A stretch of 64,000 nt of DNA from Gautieria morchelliformis (Eukaryota > Basidiomycota > Agaricomycetes > Gomphales > Gomphaceae): contig WHVA01000009.1 of assembly GCA_015179125.1 (NCBI GenBank), positions 62,001 through 126,000 on the forward strand, in the 5' to 3' direction. A program made the translations under genes and the position numbers. Of the stretch, positions 31,032 through 41,261 are shown piece by piece. The notes beneath the pieces are model-generated. The model searched no databases and was not told the DNA's origin. It saw only the letters and a program-made list of their open reading frames with translations. The stretch's first letter is position 1. Each line of letters opens with the position of its first letter.

Positions 31032-33874
31032 CAGGTCGGCAGTCTGACATGTGAAATCTCTCGAGAATTTCCCCAATATATTGCTTTTGTGAGAGTTTCA
31101 GTGTTCTTTGTGATTGATTGTAGTTGAGTTCCACGCCCAGTAATGATGTTATTTCGCCTAGATCTTTTAATTTGAAGATTTTGCCTAGTTCGCTCTTCAC
31201 TCGATCGAGTTCTGGCTTTGAATTTGATACCAGCGTTAAGTCATCAACGAATACTGGTATAATGACTTTGATATCATTGTTCATCCAGATATAGATGCTT
31301 GGATCAGATTGGAGGCGCTTGAACTTCATGCTTTCCAGTGCCGTCCCAAGTCGCTCGTACCAGAGCCTCCCGCTCTGTTTCAAACCATAGAGCCCCCTCT
31401 TCAGTTTGCACACCCAGTCTGCACCCCCCTGATGGTAGCCTTCTGGCTGTTCCATGTAGATTTGGGCATCGTCGCCGAGTATACGGTTCAGGTAAGCATT
31501 CGATATATCTATAGAATCGATATACGCTCCCTGAAGCGCTCCTTGAGCTAGAATGGTGTGTAGAGCTGCCCATCGCGCTGTTGGGGCAAATACATCATCA
31601 TAGTCAATGCCTGGTCGCTGCGTGTACCCCTTTGCTACTAAGCGGCTTTTATGTTTGTCTAATGTTCCATCAGAGTGTAGCTTGATTCGAAATACCCATC
31701 GCGAACCAATTGCTTTTTCCCAGGGTGGTAGGTGCACTAGTTCCCAAGTGCCATTGTTTAGGAGCGCCTGAATTTCCACATCGGTTGAGTTTCTCCACAA
31801 CGGTGCGTTTGAGTGTCGCATCGCTTCGGCAAATGACTTTGGGATGCAATCATCTTTGATTGTGGCATTGAACGTCAGTTCAACTACATTCGGTGAGATC
31901 GCGTATGCTCTGGCGGTATTCAGCTCATCATATATATATTCCAGGGCCTGAATAAATGATGCTTTGGCTGCTGCACCCCCTTCGGGGCCTGGATCATCAT
32001 GGTCAGGCGGCGGTCTTGGTCTCAGGAAGGGATCATTGAGGTGTCGGTAGTCAGGTCGAGAGGTGATCCTCCCTGACCGGCGGGGTTGGGCAGCAGGGGC
32101 GGGTATGGGTAGCGGGGTCGGGTTCTTGGTCTGGAGTGGGATGGGGTTGGTGGTCTCCTGGGGGGTCAGGGTCTGGAGTAGGGTCTGGGTTGGGATCTGG
32201 AGCAGGATCGGGATTTGGTTCTGGCGCATCTGGTGGAGCAACGATGTCCTTTTCGAGTAGAGTAGGTGCAGGTAGGAGTGAATTGTAATCAGGATTCTTG
32301 GTAGAGAGACCTGGGAATTCCGATTCGTCAATGATAACATCGCGCGATATGACATAGCGTTTTGTGATGGGATCGAGGCAGCGCCAGCCCTTGTAGCCAT
32401 TTTCAAAGCCTAGGTAGATGCACTTGTGGGACCGGGGTTGCAGTCCGTTCCTTTCAGTCTTCTGTATGTGGACATAGGCAGTGCAACCGAATGTGCGCAA
32501 CATTCCGAGGTCCGGTTTTTGGCCATGCCAGGCCTCATATGGGGTCATGCTTGGGAGCACGGATGTCGGTGTAGCGTTAATGATTCAGACCAGTAGTTGT
32601 AGTGCATCTCCCCACATCGACGCTGGTAAGCGGGCTTGGTGTAATAGCGCTATTGTTCCTTCAATGAGAGTACAGTTGGTTCTCTTGGAAATCCCATTTT
32701 GTTGCGGTGTACCTTTCGTGGTATGCTCATGAATTATACCCCGGCGTCGGAAATGCTCATCCCATTTCCTACCGATGTATTCACCTCCCTTGTCGTCCCT
32801 AAATGTCCTTACTCTAAGGTTCGTTTGATTCTCTGCCAGCGCTTCGTAAGATCGATAAGCTTCGAAAGCTTCATCTTTGCTTTTCAAGAGGTACACGAAT
32901 CTGTATCTCGTGCAGGCGTCTGTAAAAGTTATCCAGTACCTGTGTCCGGATGGTGTTCTAACCGGGAGAGGTCCGTGCACATCTGAGACAATAAGATCGA
33001 GCGGTTTCGAAGCTTTGTTACTGCTGAGTTTTGGGAAGGGATCGCGATGCTGCTTTGCGGCGATACATGGCTCACAGATTTGTGGGATTTTTTCATCTGA
33101 GTTTACAACTATTCCGCTGGCCATATCGTTTGCGAGAAGTTTCTCTAAACGGGCCGATCCAATGTGTGCGAGGCGTTGGTGCCACATTGAGCGATATACT
33201 GGAGGCGATGCGGTTATTAGGGCATGCTCCGAGACGGGGATCGTGTCTCCAGTGAGAAAGCCTGTTCCATTTTGCACCATGGCACAGAAACACAAATTTC
33301 CATCTTGCATGAACGAGATATGATCTTTTACAATACTGACGGTGAAATTGTGATGGGTGGCGAGGCGGAGAACTGCAAGTAGGTTATGTTGGAGCGTGGG
33401 TACATGCAAAACTTGCGATAAGATGATACTTTGTGCCTGTTTCCCATTTATGATAGGAGTAAACAAGACCTGCCCCTTCCCCGCTCAATAAACAATGTCG
33501 TTGTTTGCGAGTCGAATAGGTATACGGTACGGTTCGTAGTTTCGAAGCCAATGATGGTGTGGTGTCATATGGCTTGTAGCACCTGTGTCTGTGTTCCAGC
33601 ATAAGTCAGCATCGCTGTTGGGAGGACACGGGGATGAGGAGCATAAACTCGCGTTTCCGGCAAGTTCTTTGATCGCTTTGCTTTGTCCATCTTCTACTGC
33701 CTGGCGTGCCCCTTTTCCCCTCTCGTTCTTGTCGCCCTTCCGCATTGGCTTGACCTCTGGGTGAGCAATCCAGCATCGATCCGCTGAATGCCTGCGCTTT
33801 CTGCATACGGTACAGGTGAGAGCAGGATGTTTCTTCCCTCGAGCTATGGAAAGAGCTGTTGCCATCGAGTTCAA
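31032..33874 (-). pseudogene. Copia-3 pol: knuckle, protease, integrase, RT
   Basis: The knuckle CTVCRKRRHSADRC (about 33770-33815) and protease (NTDTGATSHMTPHHHW) lie in 33485-33874. An in-frame TGA at 33485 then interrupts. The pre-integrase/integrase block (MWHQRLAHIG, VSDVHGPL, RDDKGGEYIG, TPQQNG) ends in another in-frame TGA at 32585, then continues TPTSVLPSMTPYEAWHG in the same frame. A frameshift near 32050-32400 leads to the RT (SRLVAKGYTQRPGIDYDDVF, VFVDDLTLV) until it meets the foreign LTR. Sequence left of 31032 in the same open frame is LTR, not protein. Confidence 0.9.
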
Positions 33875-33970
33875 AGATGATTGGCGCTTCAGGTCCTTGT
33901 TGCGAAAGGCTGTGGATATAGTGGTGCGGTCGAGGGTACTGATTAAGAGGAGGGATGAGGTGAATGCTCC

Positions 33971-34474
33971 TTATTCCGTCTGGTCGAGTCCCGTGATTGC
34001 GGCATGAATTCCGACTTTGTCCACGATATTTTGGACTGTGAGCGTGCTCGGTGTGAGTGCTACGAGGTCATTCGTAGCCGCGTTGATACGGGTAATGTAG
34101 TCGGTGAGGGACTCAGCGTCATCTTTGCGTATGCTTAACAATTTCTGCATCGCATGGAAACGACTGTTCGCTATTTGCAATCGGTGCGCCGCCTTTAGTT
34201 TCTTCCACATCTTGACTGGGTCGTCCATCATGCCTTCAACATGGACATACTGAGTTGGTGAAAGGGATTTGAGAAGTATTCCGGCAGCCTCCTCCCTTTT
34301 CAGCAACCATTTTGAGGCTTCTGTAGCGTCAGTTGGCATCTTGGAGTCCTCGGTAACTATTTGCCATGCGTTCACGGTCATGAGGTTTCCCTGTAGTGCG
34401 ACGGCCCAGACATTGTAGTTCGAGCTCGTGAGTTTTACGCTTCTGGTACGGTGCTCGGCCTCTGAGTCTGACAT
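33971..34474 (-). pseudogene. Copia-3 gag N-terminal part
   Basis: The ATG at 34474 (MSDSEAEHRTRSVKL) starts a copia capsid-like domain (LTSSNYNVWAVALQGNL, VKMWKKLKAAHRLQ, DDAESLTDYITRINA). The frame stops at 33971, ahead of the knuckle found in the next frame segment. The ATG in the primer site is not usable here, since it meets a TAA after four further codons, so this element starts gag downstream, unlike Copia-1. Confidence 0.82.
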
Positions 34475-34521
34475 GGTCAAGGTTTTCTCGTTTCTCTTCC
34501 TTTTTGTTTTGATTAGAGCGT

Positions 34522-34533
34522 GGGGCCCATAAC
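34522..34533 (-). other. Copia-3 primer binding site, interrupted by Copia-1
   Basis: The minus strand reads GTTATGGGCCCC, with one further G at 39798 beyond the Copia-1 insertion. It complements the initiator tRNA-Met anticodon arm. Copia-1 inserted here, duplicating ATAAC. Confidence 0.7.
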
Positions 34534-35031
34534 TGTTGGGTGCATTTATGCTCCTGCACCAAAATCAAGCATAATATATCCAATTTGTTGTGTGGCCTTC
34601 CAATTTCTTCTCACATTGTTCTTGTATTATGCATCCATTTCTCTGGTTATTTTCGAAATTTTCCACTCATTCCTTATCTCTCTATTTCATCTTGTTATTC
34701 CTACTTTCACAAGCGGCTGCACCCAGCGGAGTCTGAAATGACTTCGACGCGCGAGCTCTTGGGCGCTAAAGGGCCGGGTAGTAGTACATGCGCAGTGGAA
34801 CACATTTCCCCCTCTCTCAGTGACCACTAAATTCACTGAGAGAGGCAAGTAAATTAGTCTAGTAGTCTTTGCATTTATTGACCTAGAAATGCTCTGTAGT
34901 GAATTGATTTCTAGGTAGTGTATAATATATTTAGAGTGACCACTAAATTCACTGAGAGAGTGAATTGATTTCTAGTCTATTCTTTTGAATAACAAGTCCA
35001 TACCTACTGCCTATAATTCCTGTCCTCTACA
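34534..35031 (+). repeat. 5' LTR of Copia-1
   Basis: TGTTGGGTGC...CCTCTACA. A hairpin CCTCTCTCAGTGA/TCACTGAGAGAGG lies at 34811-34845. A second half-copy with the same GTGACCACTAAATTCACTG core lies near 34937-34962. Confidence 0.97.
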
Positions 35032-35045
35032 GGGTTATGGGCCCC
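35032..35045 (+). other. Copia-1 primer binding site containing the gag start codon
   Basis: GGGTTATGGGCCCC directly follows the LTR. It is the complement of the anticodon arm of eukaryotic initiator tRNA-Met (GGGCCCATAACCC in animals; fungal versions differ at one loop base). This is the half-tRNA priming known from Drosophila copia. The ATG at 35037 is the complement of the CAU anticodon and is also the ORF start. Confidence 0.8.
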
Positions 35046-38000
35046 GGAGACACTTCTGAGAAGCTGTTGGGTGTTGAGAAGCTTGCTACTGATGGAAGTA
35101 ATTGGCCATTGTGGCGAGCCACTCTCATCAGCTATTTCGAGTCCAAAAATTTGCTCAAGCATGTAGAAGGGAGAGTCACTCGACCTCCTGATCCTCCAGT
35201 CATGCCCCCAGGCCATATTCTAACAGAAGCTGAGGAAACTCAGATGGATAAGGCCGAGGAGAAGCTGGAGAGATACCTTGCTAGAGAAGGACAAGCCAAG
35301 ACCCAAATCATCGTCTCAGTGTCAGAGTCATTAGCCCTGATGCTACAGAAGCAGAAGACAGCAAAAGAGACTTGGGATGCACTGGTCAATGAAATGACCA
35401 AAAAGCCCAAGATGGTCCTCACCAGCCTGCAGAGACAACTCCGCAGTATGAGATGTCCTGAGGATGGAGACTTGAGAGATCACTTGGACAAGGCCCAAGA
35501 CCTATATGCTCGTCTTAATGAGATGGGAGCTAGAGTTTCTGAAGAAGAATTCATGGACATAATCCTTGCGTCACTTCCACCATCCTATGAGGCAGTCATG
35601 AATGCCCTTACAACTTCGCTTGAAGAATGCGGGATGCCATTGGTCCCTGATAATATTATTAGGGTACTAAAGGCTCAGTATGACAGGAAGAAAACACTCC
35701 CGCAAGAAGAGCAGGTGTTTATTGGTTCATCTACTAAGAAGGACCAGAAGGGGCAGAAGGCGCATGTATGCACCAACTGCAAAAAGCCTGGACATTCCAT
35801 CGAAAATTGCTGGGCTAAAGGAGGTGGTAAAGAAGGTCAAGGACCACGTCAGAAGAAGAAAGCCAAAGGCAAGAAGAAGAAGAAGGGTAAAGCAAAAGCG
35901 AATGTTGCCGAAGAAGAGTCTACTTCTGAGGAAAGTGGTGATGGGCATCTTGCCTTCACCAATTTTGACGAGTGCTCTAATTTCAATTTGAGCACATCCT
36001 CAGGAGTTATAGTCATACTCGACACCGGAACGACATCGCATATGACTCCTCACAAAAATTTATTGAGGAACTACTGTCAATTCTCACAGCCGAGGACTAT
36101 CCGAGCAGCCAACAAAGGTACCTTTGATGCCTTCGGCTCAGGACTGCTCGTATTATCCAATAAGGTTGGAGATAGAACAGTAGAAGTCACGTTGCAAGAT
36201 ACATACTATGCACCCAAAATTGCTGCTACCCTCGTCTCGATCGGTCGGTGCGATGATGCTGGCTACGACATTCGACTCGGTGGCCAGAAATGCACAATAT
36301 CTAATGCTGCTGGAAAAGTATTGATGCAAGCACCGAAAGTCAATGGCTTATATCGACTAGACCTCCAGTCACCAAGTGCTCAAGCCCATATGTGTTTATC
36401 TGCCATGGAAATTCATCAAAAGATGGGGCACATCTCGCAGAAGTCCCTACAACATCTATTAAATCATGGCATGATATTGGGCATTGAACTGAGCTCCACA
36501 GGCGATAGAATTGTCTGTGATGCGTGTATTCAGGCCAAGATTGCGCGCAAACCTCTTCCTCGAGAACCCAGAGACCGAACATCAAAATTCGGTGACAGAA
36601 TTTATTCTGATGTCTGGGGACCTGCAAGACACCTCACGATCGATAAGAAGTCATATTATGTCTCCTTTATCGATGACTACTCAAGAGAATCGGTGATCTA
36701 TCTCATGGCGAACAAATCAGAAGCATTCTCAAAGTACAAGCTCTACGAGGCTTTAATGCTTCGACAGAGAAATGTGCACATCAAGGCACTTGTTTCTGAT
36801 CGAGGGGGCGAGTATACGAGCTCTGAATTCGAACAGCATCTAGCCAAACAAGGCACGAAGCATCAGTTGACGGTACATGACACACCAGAGTCCAATGGTG
36901 TTGCGGAACGCCTGAACCGAACCCTCACTGAGAGAACTCGTGCCATGCTGCTAGAATCAAGCCTTCCTAAGATATTATGGGGCTATGCGATACAGCATGC
37001 CAATTATCTTAGGAACAGGACGCATACAAGAGCTCTACCAGATAAAACGCCCTACGAGATGATTCACCATGAAAAACCGAATCTCAAAGACATTCACGCG
37101 TGGGGAACTGAAATTTACGTTAAAATCACTCAGGGAGATAAATTGGCAGCTCGTGCCAAAAGAGCTCGGTGGATAGGAATTTCTGCGCAGAGCCATGGTC
37201 ATTATGTTTATTGGCCTGACTCGCACAAAGTTTCTGTCGAGCGGAACGTTGTCTTTGATTCAGAAATGAAGAAGGGAAAGGTCCCAATCATTTCTATTGA
37301 GGAATCCAAGCTACCTACGTCTAAAGAAGAGAAGAAAGCCATTCCGGCATCAGTGCCTGTGCCCGGTCGCTTAGTCAGCGAAGAGGCAAAGATCGAAGAA
37401 ATTGATGAAAGTGCACCGGAAGAATATCTTGAAAAGCTGCAACCTATTCAGGGAGTTGATGACAGACCTAGAGAAGCTGAACCGATAAGGAGAAGCGAAA
37501 GGATCCGTCAACAACAAGTGCAGCCGGCCCCATCAGGTCCCGTGACAAGATCTCAAACTCAGAGACAAACTGGCGCACATATGACTACGCTAGCTTACGA
37601 GGACGTTGAGGACCATGAAGAAGTTTTATTCGACCAAGAATTATCCTCCGAGATTGATGGCATCAGTAGCTATGAGTGTGCCATCAGTGCGTTTCTAACC
37701 GACGGTCAAAACAACATTAAGGCGCCGGATTTGAGTCAAATTGAACCTAGCAATGCAGACGAAGCTCTGAATAATCCTATGTGGAAGAAATCAATGGACA
37801 AAGAGTATGAGGCCCTAATCGACAAGGGAGTGTGGGAAAGAACCAAACCACCTCCTGGAGCCAACATTGTCGGCAACAAATGGGTCTACCTTTGGAAGCG
37901 TAATCCAGAAGGGAAACCAATAGTACCTAAATCGAGAATGGTCGCCCAAGGCTTCACGCAGAAGTTTGGAATCGACTATGATGAGACATACTCACCTGTT

Positions 38001-39281
38001 GCTCGGTTATCCTCCCTACGGATCATATGCGCCATTGCTGCTAGGAATGACTGGCCTATTCATCAAATGGACGTGGACTATGCATACCTCAATGCTAAGT
38101 TGCCCGAACCTATTTACATGAAGCAGCCGTATGGATATGAGTCAGGAGACAAAGGCGAAGTGCTACTTTTGAAGAAAGCACTCTACGGCCTCAAGCAATC
38201 TGGAAGAGAATGGTACAAACGTCTAAGTGGTGAATTCCACAAGTTAGGATTCACTACGTCAGCCACAGACGGGGCTGTATTTTATAGACGTGGCGGAAAG
38301 GGGCATGTGATCATTGCAACAGCTGTGGACGACCTTACCATCACAGCTGAGAATCAATCAGTCCTGGACGAAGTCAAACGAGATCTTGCTCAGGTCTTCA
38401 GTATGAAAGATCTAGGCGAGATTCATTGGCTATTGAATCTCAAAATCGAAAGAGACTGGCAGAAGAAGACCATTGCAATTTCACAACCTGCATACATCGA
38501 GAAGATCATCAAAAAATTTAATCTCGAAGATGCAAAGACTTATGCTACGCCTCTTGATCCAGCCGTAAAATTATCTAAAGACCAATGTCCTTCTACAGAG
38601 AGAGGCAAGAAAGCCATGTCGAAGTTTCCATACAGGCAAGCTATAGGATCACTGATGTGGGCGGCTGTAGCCACTCGACCTGACATTGCATTTGCGGTGT
38701 CATTACTCTCGCAATTCCTTGAAAGTCCAGGTGGCACACACTGGAATGCAGTCAAACGTGTCTTCAAATATTTGAAAGGCACGAAGCATTACAAGCTCAC
38801 ACTTGGAAGAAATCAAGACGGCTTGATGGGGTATTCAGATGCGGATTGGGGTTCACAGAGTCATAGGCGTTCGTATTCGGCATACTTATTTCAGATTGAT
38901 GGAGGCACTGTTTCATGGAGTTGCCAGAAACAGTCGATAGTAGCCCTCTCATCAACTGAAGCCGAATTCGTCGCCCTGACCCATGCGGGCAAAGAGGCTC
39001 TTTGGATGCGCCATTTTATTTCTGAAATATTCCAACCACTGAACAGACCCATCCAAGTTTATTCAGACAATCAATCAGCCATTGCCATCACGTATGGCAC
39101 CCAACAACACACGAGAACCAAGCATTTCGACATCAGGTTATATTTCCTTCGAGATATAATCAAAAATCAACAAGCCAAGCTCGTTTATTTGCCAACCGAA
39201 CAAATGTTGGCAGATATCCTCACTAAAGGACTTCCTAGTCCTAGAGTGAAGATTCTCAACGAGCAAATCGGAATATATTAA
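35037..39281 (+). CDS. Copia-1 Gag-Pol polyprotein, intact (1414 aa)
   Basis: One uninterrupted frame encodes in order: Gag capsid (LATDGSNWPLWRATL, about 18-230), CCHC knuckle (CTNCKKPGHSIENC, about 243-256) and a Lys-rich stretch. The aspartic protease (LDTGTTSHMTPH) lies near 327. The integrase has a zinc module (HQKMGHIS ... CDACIQAK, about 458-500) and the core SDVWGP/SDRGGEY/NGVAERLN (about 523-625). The RT (SRMVAQGFTQKFGIDYDETYSP, TAVDDLTI near 1098) and RNase H (YSDADW, LSSTEAEF, YSDNQSAI, about 1265-1345) follow. The start is fixed by the primer-site ATG; the next Met (PPVMPPGH) lies beyond the conserved Gag motif. No gag-pol frameshift is used, so protein ratio must be set another way. 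Confidence 0.96.
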   Translation: MGPGDTSEKLLGVEKLATDGSNWPLWRATLISYFESKNLLKHVEGRVTRPPDPPVMPPGHILTEAEETQMDKAEEKLERYLAREGQAKTQIIVSVSESLALMLQKQKTAKETWDALVNEMTKKPKMVLTSLQRQLRSMRCPEDGDLRDHLDKAQDLYARLNEMGARVSEEEFMDIILASLPPSYEAVMNALTTSLEECGMPLVPDNIIRVLKAQYDRKKTLPQEEQVFIGSSTKKDQKGQKAHVCTNCKKPGHSIENCWAKGGGKEGQGPRQKKKAKGKKKKKGKAKANVAEEESTSEESGDGHLAFTNFDECSNFNLSTSSGVIVILDTGTTSHMTPHKNLLRNYCQFSQPRTIRAANKGTFDAFGSGLLVLSNKVGDRTVEVTLQDTYYAPKIAATLVSIGRCDDAGYDIRLGGQKCTISNAAGKVLMQAPKVNGLYRLDLQSPSAQAHMCLSAMEIHQKMGHISQKSLQHLLNHGMILGIELSSTGDRIVCDACIQAKIARKPLPREPRDRTSKFGDRIYSDVWGPARHLTIDKKSYYVSFIDDYSRESVIYLMANKSEAFSKYKLYEALMLRQRNVHIKALVSDRGGEYTSSEFEQHLAKQGTKHQLTVHDTPESNGVAERLNRTLTERTRAMLLESSLPKILWGYAIQHANYLRNRTHTRALPDKTPYEMIHHEKPNLKDIHAWGTEIYVKITQGDKLAARAKRARWIGISAQSHGHYVYWPDSHKVSVERNVVFDSEMKKGKVPIISIEESKLPTSKEEKKAIPASVPVPGRLVSEEAKIEEIDESAPEEYLEKLQPIQGVDDRPREAEPIRRSERIRQQQVQPAPSGPVTRSQTQRQTGAHMTTLAYEDVEDHEEVLFDQELSSEIDGISSYECAISAFLTDGQNNIKAPDLSQIEPSNADEALNNPMWKKSMDKEYEALIDKGVWERTKPPPGANIVGNKWVYLWKRNPEGKPIVPKSRMVAQGFTQKFGIDYDETYSPVARLSSLRIICAIAARNDWPIHQMDVDYAYLNAKLPEPIYMKQPYGYESGDKGEVLLLKKALYGLKQSGREWYKRLSGEFHKLGFTTSATDGAVFYRRGGKGHVIIATAVDDLTITAENQSVLDEVKRDLAQVFSMKDLGEIHWLLNLKIERDWQKKTIAISQPAYIEKIIKKFNLEDAKTYATPLDPAVKLSKDQCPSTERGKKAMSKFPYRQAIGSLMWAAVATRPDIAFAVSLLSQFLESPGGTHWNAVKRVFKYLKGTKHYKLTLGRNQDGLMGYSDADWGSQSHRRSYSAYLFQIDGGTVSWSCQKQSIVALSSTEAEFVALTHAGKEALWMRHFISEIFQPLNRPIQVYSDNQSAIAITYGTQQHTRTKHFDIRLYFLRDIIKNQQAKLVYLPTEQMLADILTKGLPSPRVKILNEQIGIY

Positions 39282-39294
39282 GCTTGAGGGGGCG

Positions 39295-39792
39295 TGTTGG
39301 GTGCATTTATGCTCCTGCACCAAAATCAAGCATAATATATCCAATTTGTTGTGTGGCCTTCCAAGTTCTTCTCACATTGTTCTTGTATTATGCATCCATT
39401 TCTCTGGTTATTTTCGAAATTTTCCACTCATTCCTTATCTCTCTATTTCATCTTGTTATTCCTACTTTCACAAGCGGCTGCACCCAGCGGAGTCTGAAAT
39501 GACTTCGACGCGCGAGCTCTTGGGCGCTAAAGGGCCGGGTAGTAGTACATGCGCAGTGGAACACATTTCCCCCTCTCTCAGTGACCACTAAATTCACTGA
39601 GAGAGGCAAGTAAATTAGTCTAGTAGTCTTTGCATTTATTGACCTAGAAATGCTCTGTAGTGAATTGATTTCTAGGTAGTGTATAATATATTTAGAGTGA
39701 CCACTAAATTCACTGAGAGAGTGAATTGATTTCTAGTCTATTCTTTTGAATAACAAGTCCATACCTACTGCCTATAATTCCTGTCCTCTACA
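39295..39792 (+). repeat. 3' LTR of Copia-1
   Basis: 498 bp, identical to the 5' LTR except for one substitution near position 78. It is followed by target duplication ATAAC. Confidence 0.97.
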
Positions 39793-39798
39793 ATAACC

Positions 39799-39943
39799 TG
39801 TCAAGCGCAGTAACTATATATATATCTCCGTACTGAGTGCGGAGGGAAGAGTGAGTAAGGCTCTCCCTCCGAACTCAGGCTACTGTATAGTACCGCGCTC
39901 TGACTAATCAGGAGATCGCATCACGTGAGAGTGTCACTGCAAC
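39799..39943 (-). repeat. Copia-3 5' LTR remnant
   Basis: It starts TGTCAAGCGC beside the Copia-3 primer site and continues to ...CTGCAACA, about 145 bp. It contains a TATATATATA run and a hairpin CGGAGGGAAGAG/CTCTCCCTCCG (about 39840-39872). It may be a complete short LTR or be truncated by the LTR-X fragment; no second copy is available. Confidence 0.55.
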
Positions 39944-40718
39944 ACTAACCCCATCATCTTCTTAATCCAACCCCTTTGGGTATTCATATGGCCAAAGTGT
40001 GTTCGCAGGACGTCCCTTCCATAGGTCGTGCGGGATCAACCCAGTAGACGAAGAGTCCGTGCAGGGTGGCATGTATGCGGGTCCCAAGACATGGTTTCGT
40101 ACATAAGTGCCTTCGCCACCTTTACTCTCCATCATCTCATGTTCGCACTTCCCCCTCACTCTATTGTATGTTTATTCCATCTACTTAGTATCATGACTGT
40201 GCACCCCTATCCACCCCTGACTCACGACGGCCTCTTTCCTATTCGCTGATGCCGTACGGGTATTCGATATAAGTAGTTTACATTTGCATGTACATTCCCC
40301 AGTTCAATTATCATACATTGTCTATCTTGTGCAAACTTGACCTCACTGTGATCATCATCTTGAGCCTTCTCTTGGAGATTTCCATCTTCGACCAGAAGAG
40401 GACTTAGGCGTCACTGGTGAGTTCTCATACTTCATCTTCGTTACCCTAGCCTTCGAACCATTTTCGGTGCTGTCGGCGAAGGGATTGTCGCTACTTAGAC
40501 AACCCTTCCGTGACACCTTGCACGTTACCTCGTCAAGTGCCACGGGCTATTTCGCTACAACTGTAGATAGGGCGAGCCCCGTTCGGGCAACCCTCTTATC
40601 TTGTGAACATTTATTGGTTCACCTATTCGCCGAACGGCATACTTATTCGCACAAGTTATTCGGGCATTCGCTGTGTTCACTAATACACGATATTAATGCC
40701 TGAAAACCAATCTTGACA
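39944..40718 (+). repeat. LTR-X fragment
   Basis: It matches 52752-53528 from CACTAACCCCATCATC to the terminal AATCTTGACA, with the GATATAAGTAG box near 40268. The 5' part is missing. Confidence 0.85.
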
Positions 40719-41261
40719 CAATGCCACCACATCAGTGTGGAGGAACAGGCATACTCGCAGATCACCTGAGATCTGCGAGTTCTCTACCGGTTTGTGTTTT
40801 TTTTTTTTCTGTGTTTCAGGTCTCTATTCAACTGTCTAGTAGACCATTGCTAGCAGATATCTAACATGACCATCTTCTCTACCAGTGTGTTTTTTTCTTT
40901 CCTTTTTTTTTTTTTTTTCTTCGTGTTTCAGGTCTTTATTCAACTGTCTAGTAATCAAGGAGGTCAAGCCGGTGCATCATTGCTCGCAGATACCTGAGAT
41001 GATTGACTTCTCTACTCCAGAAGGAGGTAACAGTAGTTGAACGACATGTAAATGATATGAATCCTTGGCATTTAAGGCTTGCAGGTCTGCGAGTCACCTG
41101 CGGAAACCCAAAGGCCAAACCTGGACTTGCCATGTTTTTAGGCGCCAGGTCACCTGGACTTGTGGGAGTTGGATCTGCAGGTTAAAATCACAGGTCGAAC
41201 TGTGAGTCACCTGCAGGAACCTGGACTCATGGACAGCCCTGTTGATCACAGGGGCGACTTC
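40719..41261. repeat. Degenerate tandem repeats with poly-T, no gene
   Basis: About 2.5 copies of a ~115-bp unit are seen: CGCAGAT...TTCTCTACCAGTGTG, poly-T, then TGTTTCAGGTCTNTATTCAA (near 40815 and 40924). A 10-bp hairpin CTCGCAGATC/GATCTGCGAG lies at 40755-40781. Several AGGTCACCTG palindromes follow at 41080-41210. I see no coding sequence. Confidence 0.6.

Larger units (their letters stand above)
31032..34533 (-). mobile_element. Copia-3, truncated Ty1/copia element (internal region)
   Basis: It extends from the primer site (34522-34533, continued at 39798) through gag to mid-RT. RNase H and the 3' LTR were lost where the Gypsy-C-type LTR fragment begins. The 5' LTR remnant is at 39799-39943, separated by the Copia-1 insertion in the primer site. 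Confidence 0.88.
34534..39792 (+). mobile_element. Copia-1, intact recently inserted Ty1/copia retrotransposon
   Basis: 5259 bp with two 498-bp LTRs (34534-35031 and 39295-39792) that differ at one position I can see (AATTTC versus AAGTTC). The target duplication ATAAC is perfect (34529-34533, 39793-39797). A single 1414-codon ORF fills the interior. The purine tract CTTGAGGGGGCG joins the 3' LTR directly. Structure and LTR identity indicate a young, potentially autonomous element. Confidence 0.97.

Noticed and set aside
35032-35045. Initiator tRNA gene
   Set aside because: Only the anticodon-arm complement is present; no acceptor, D or T arms. It is a primer site.
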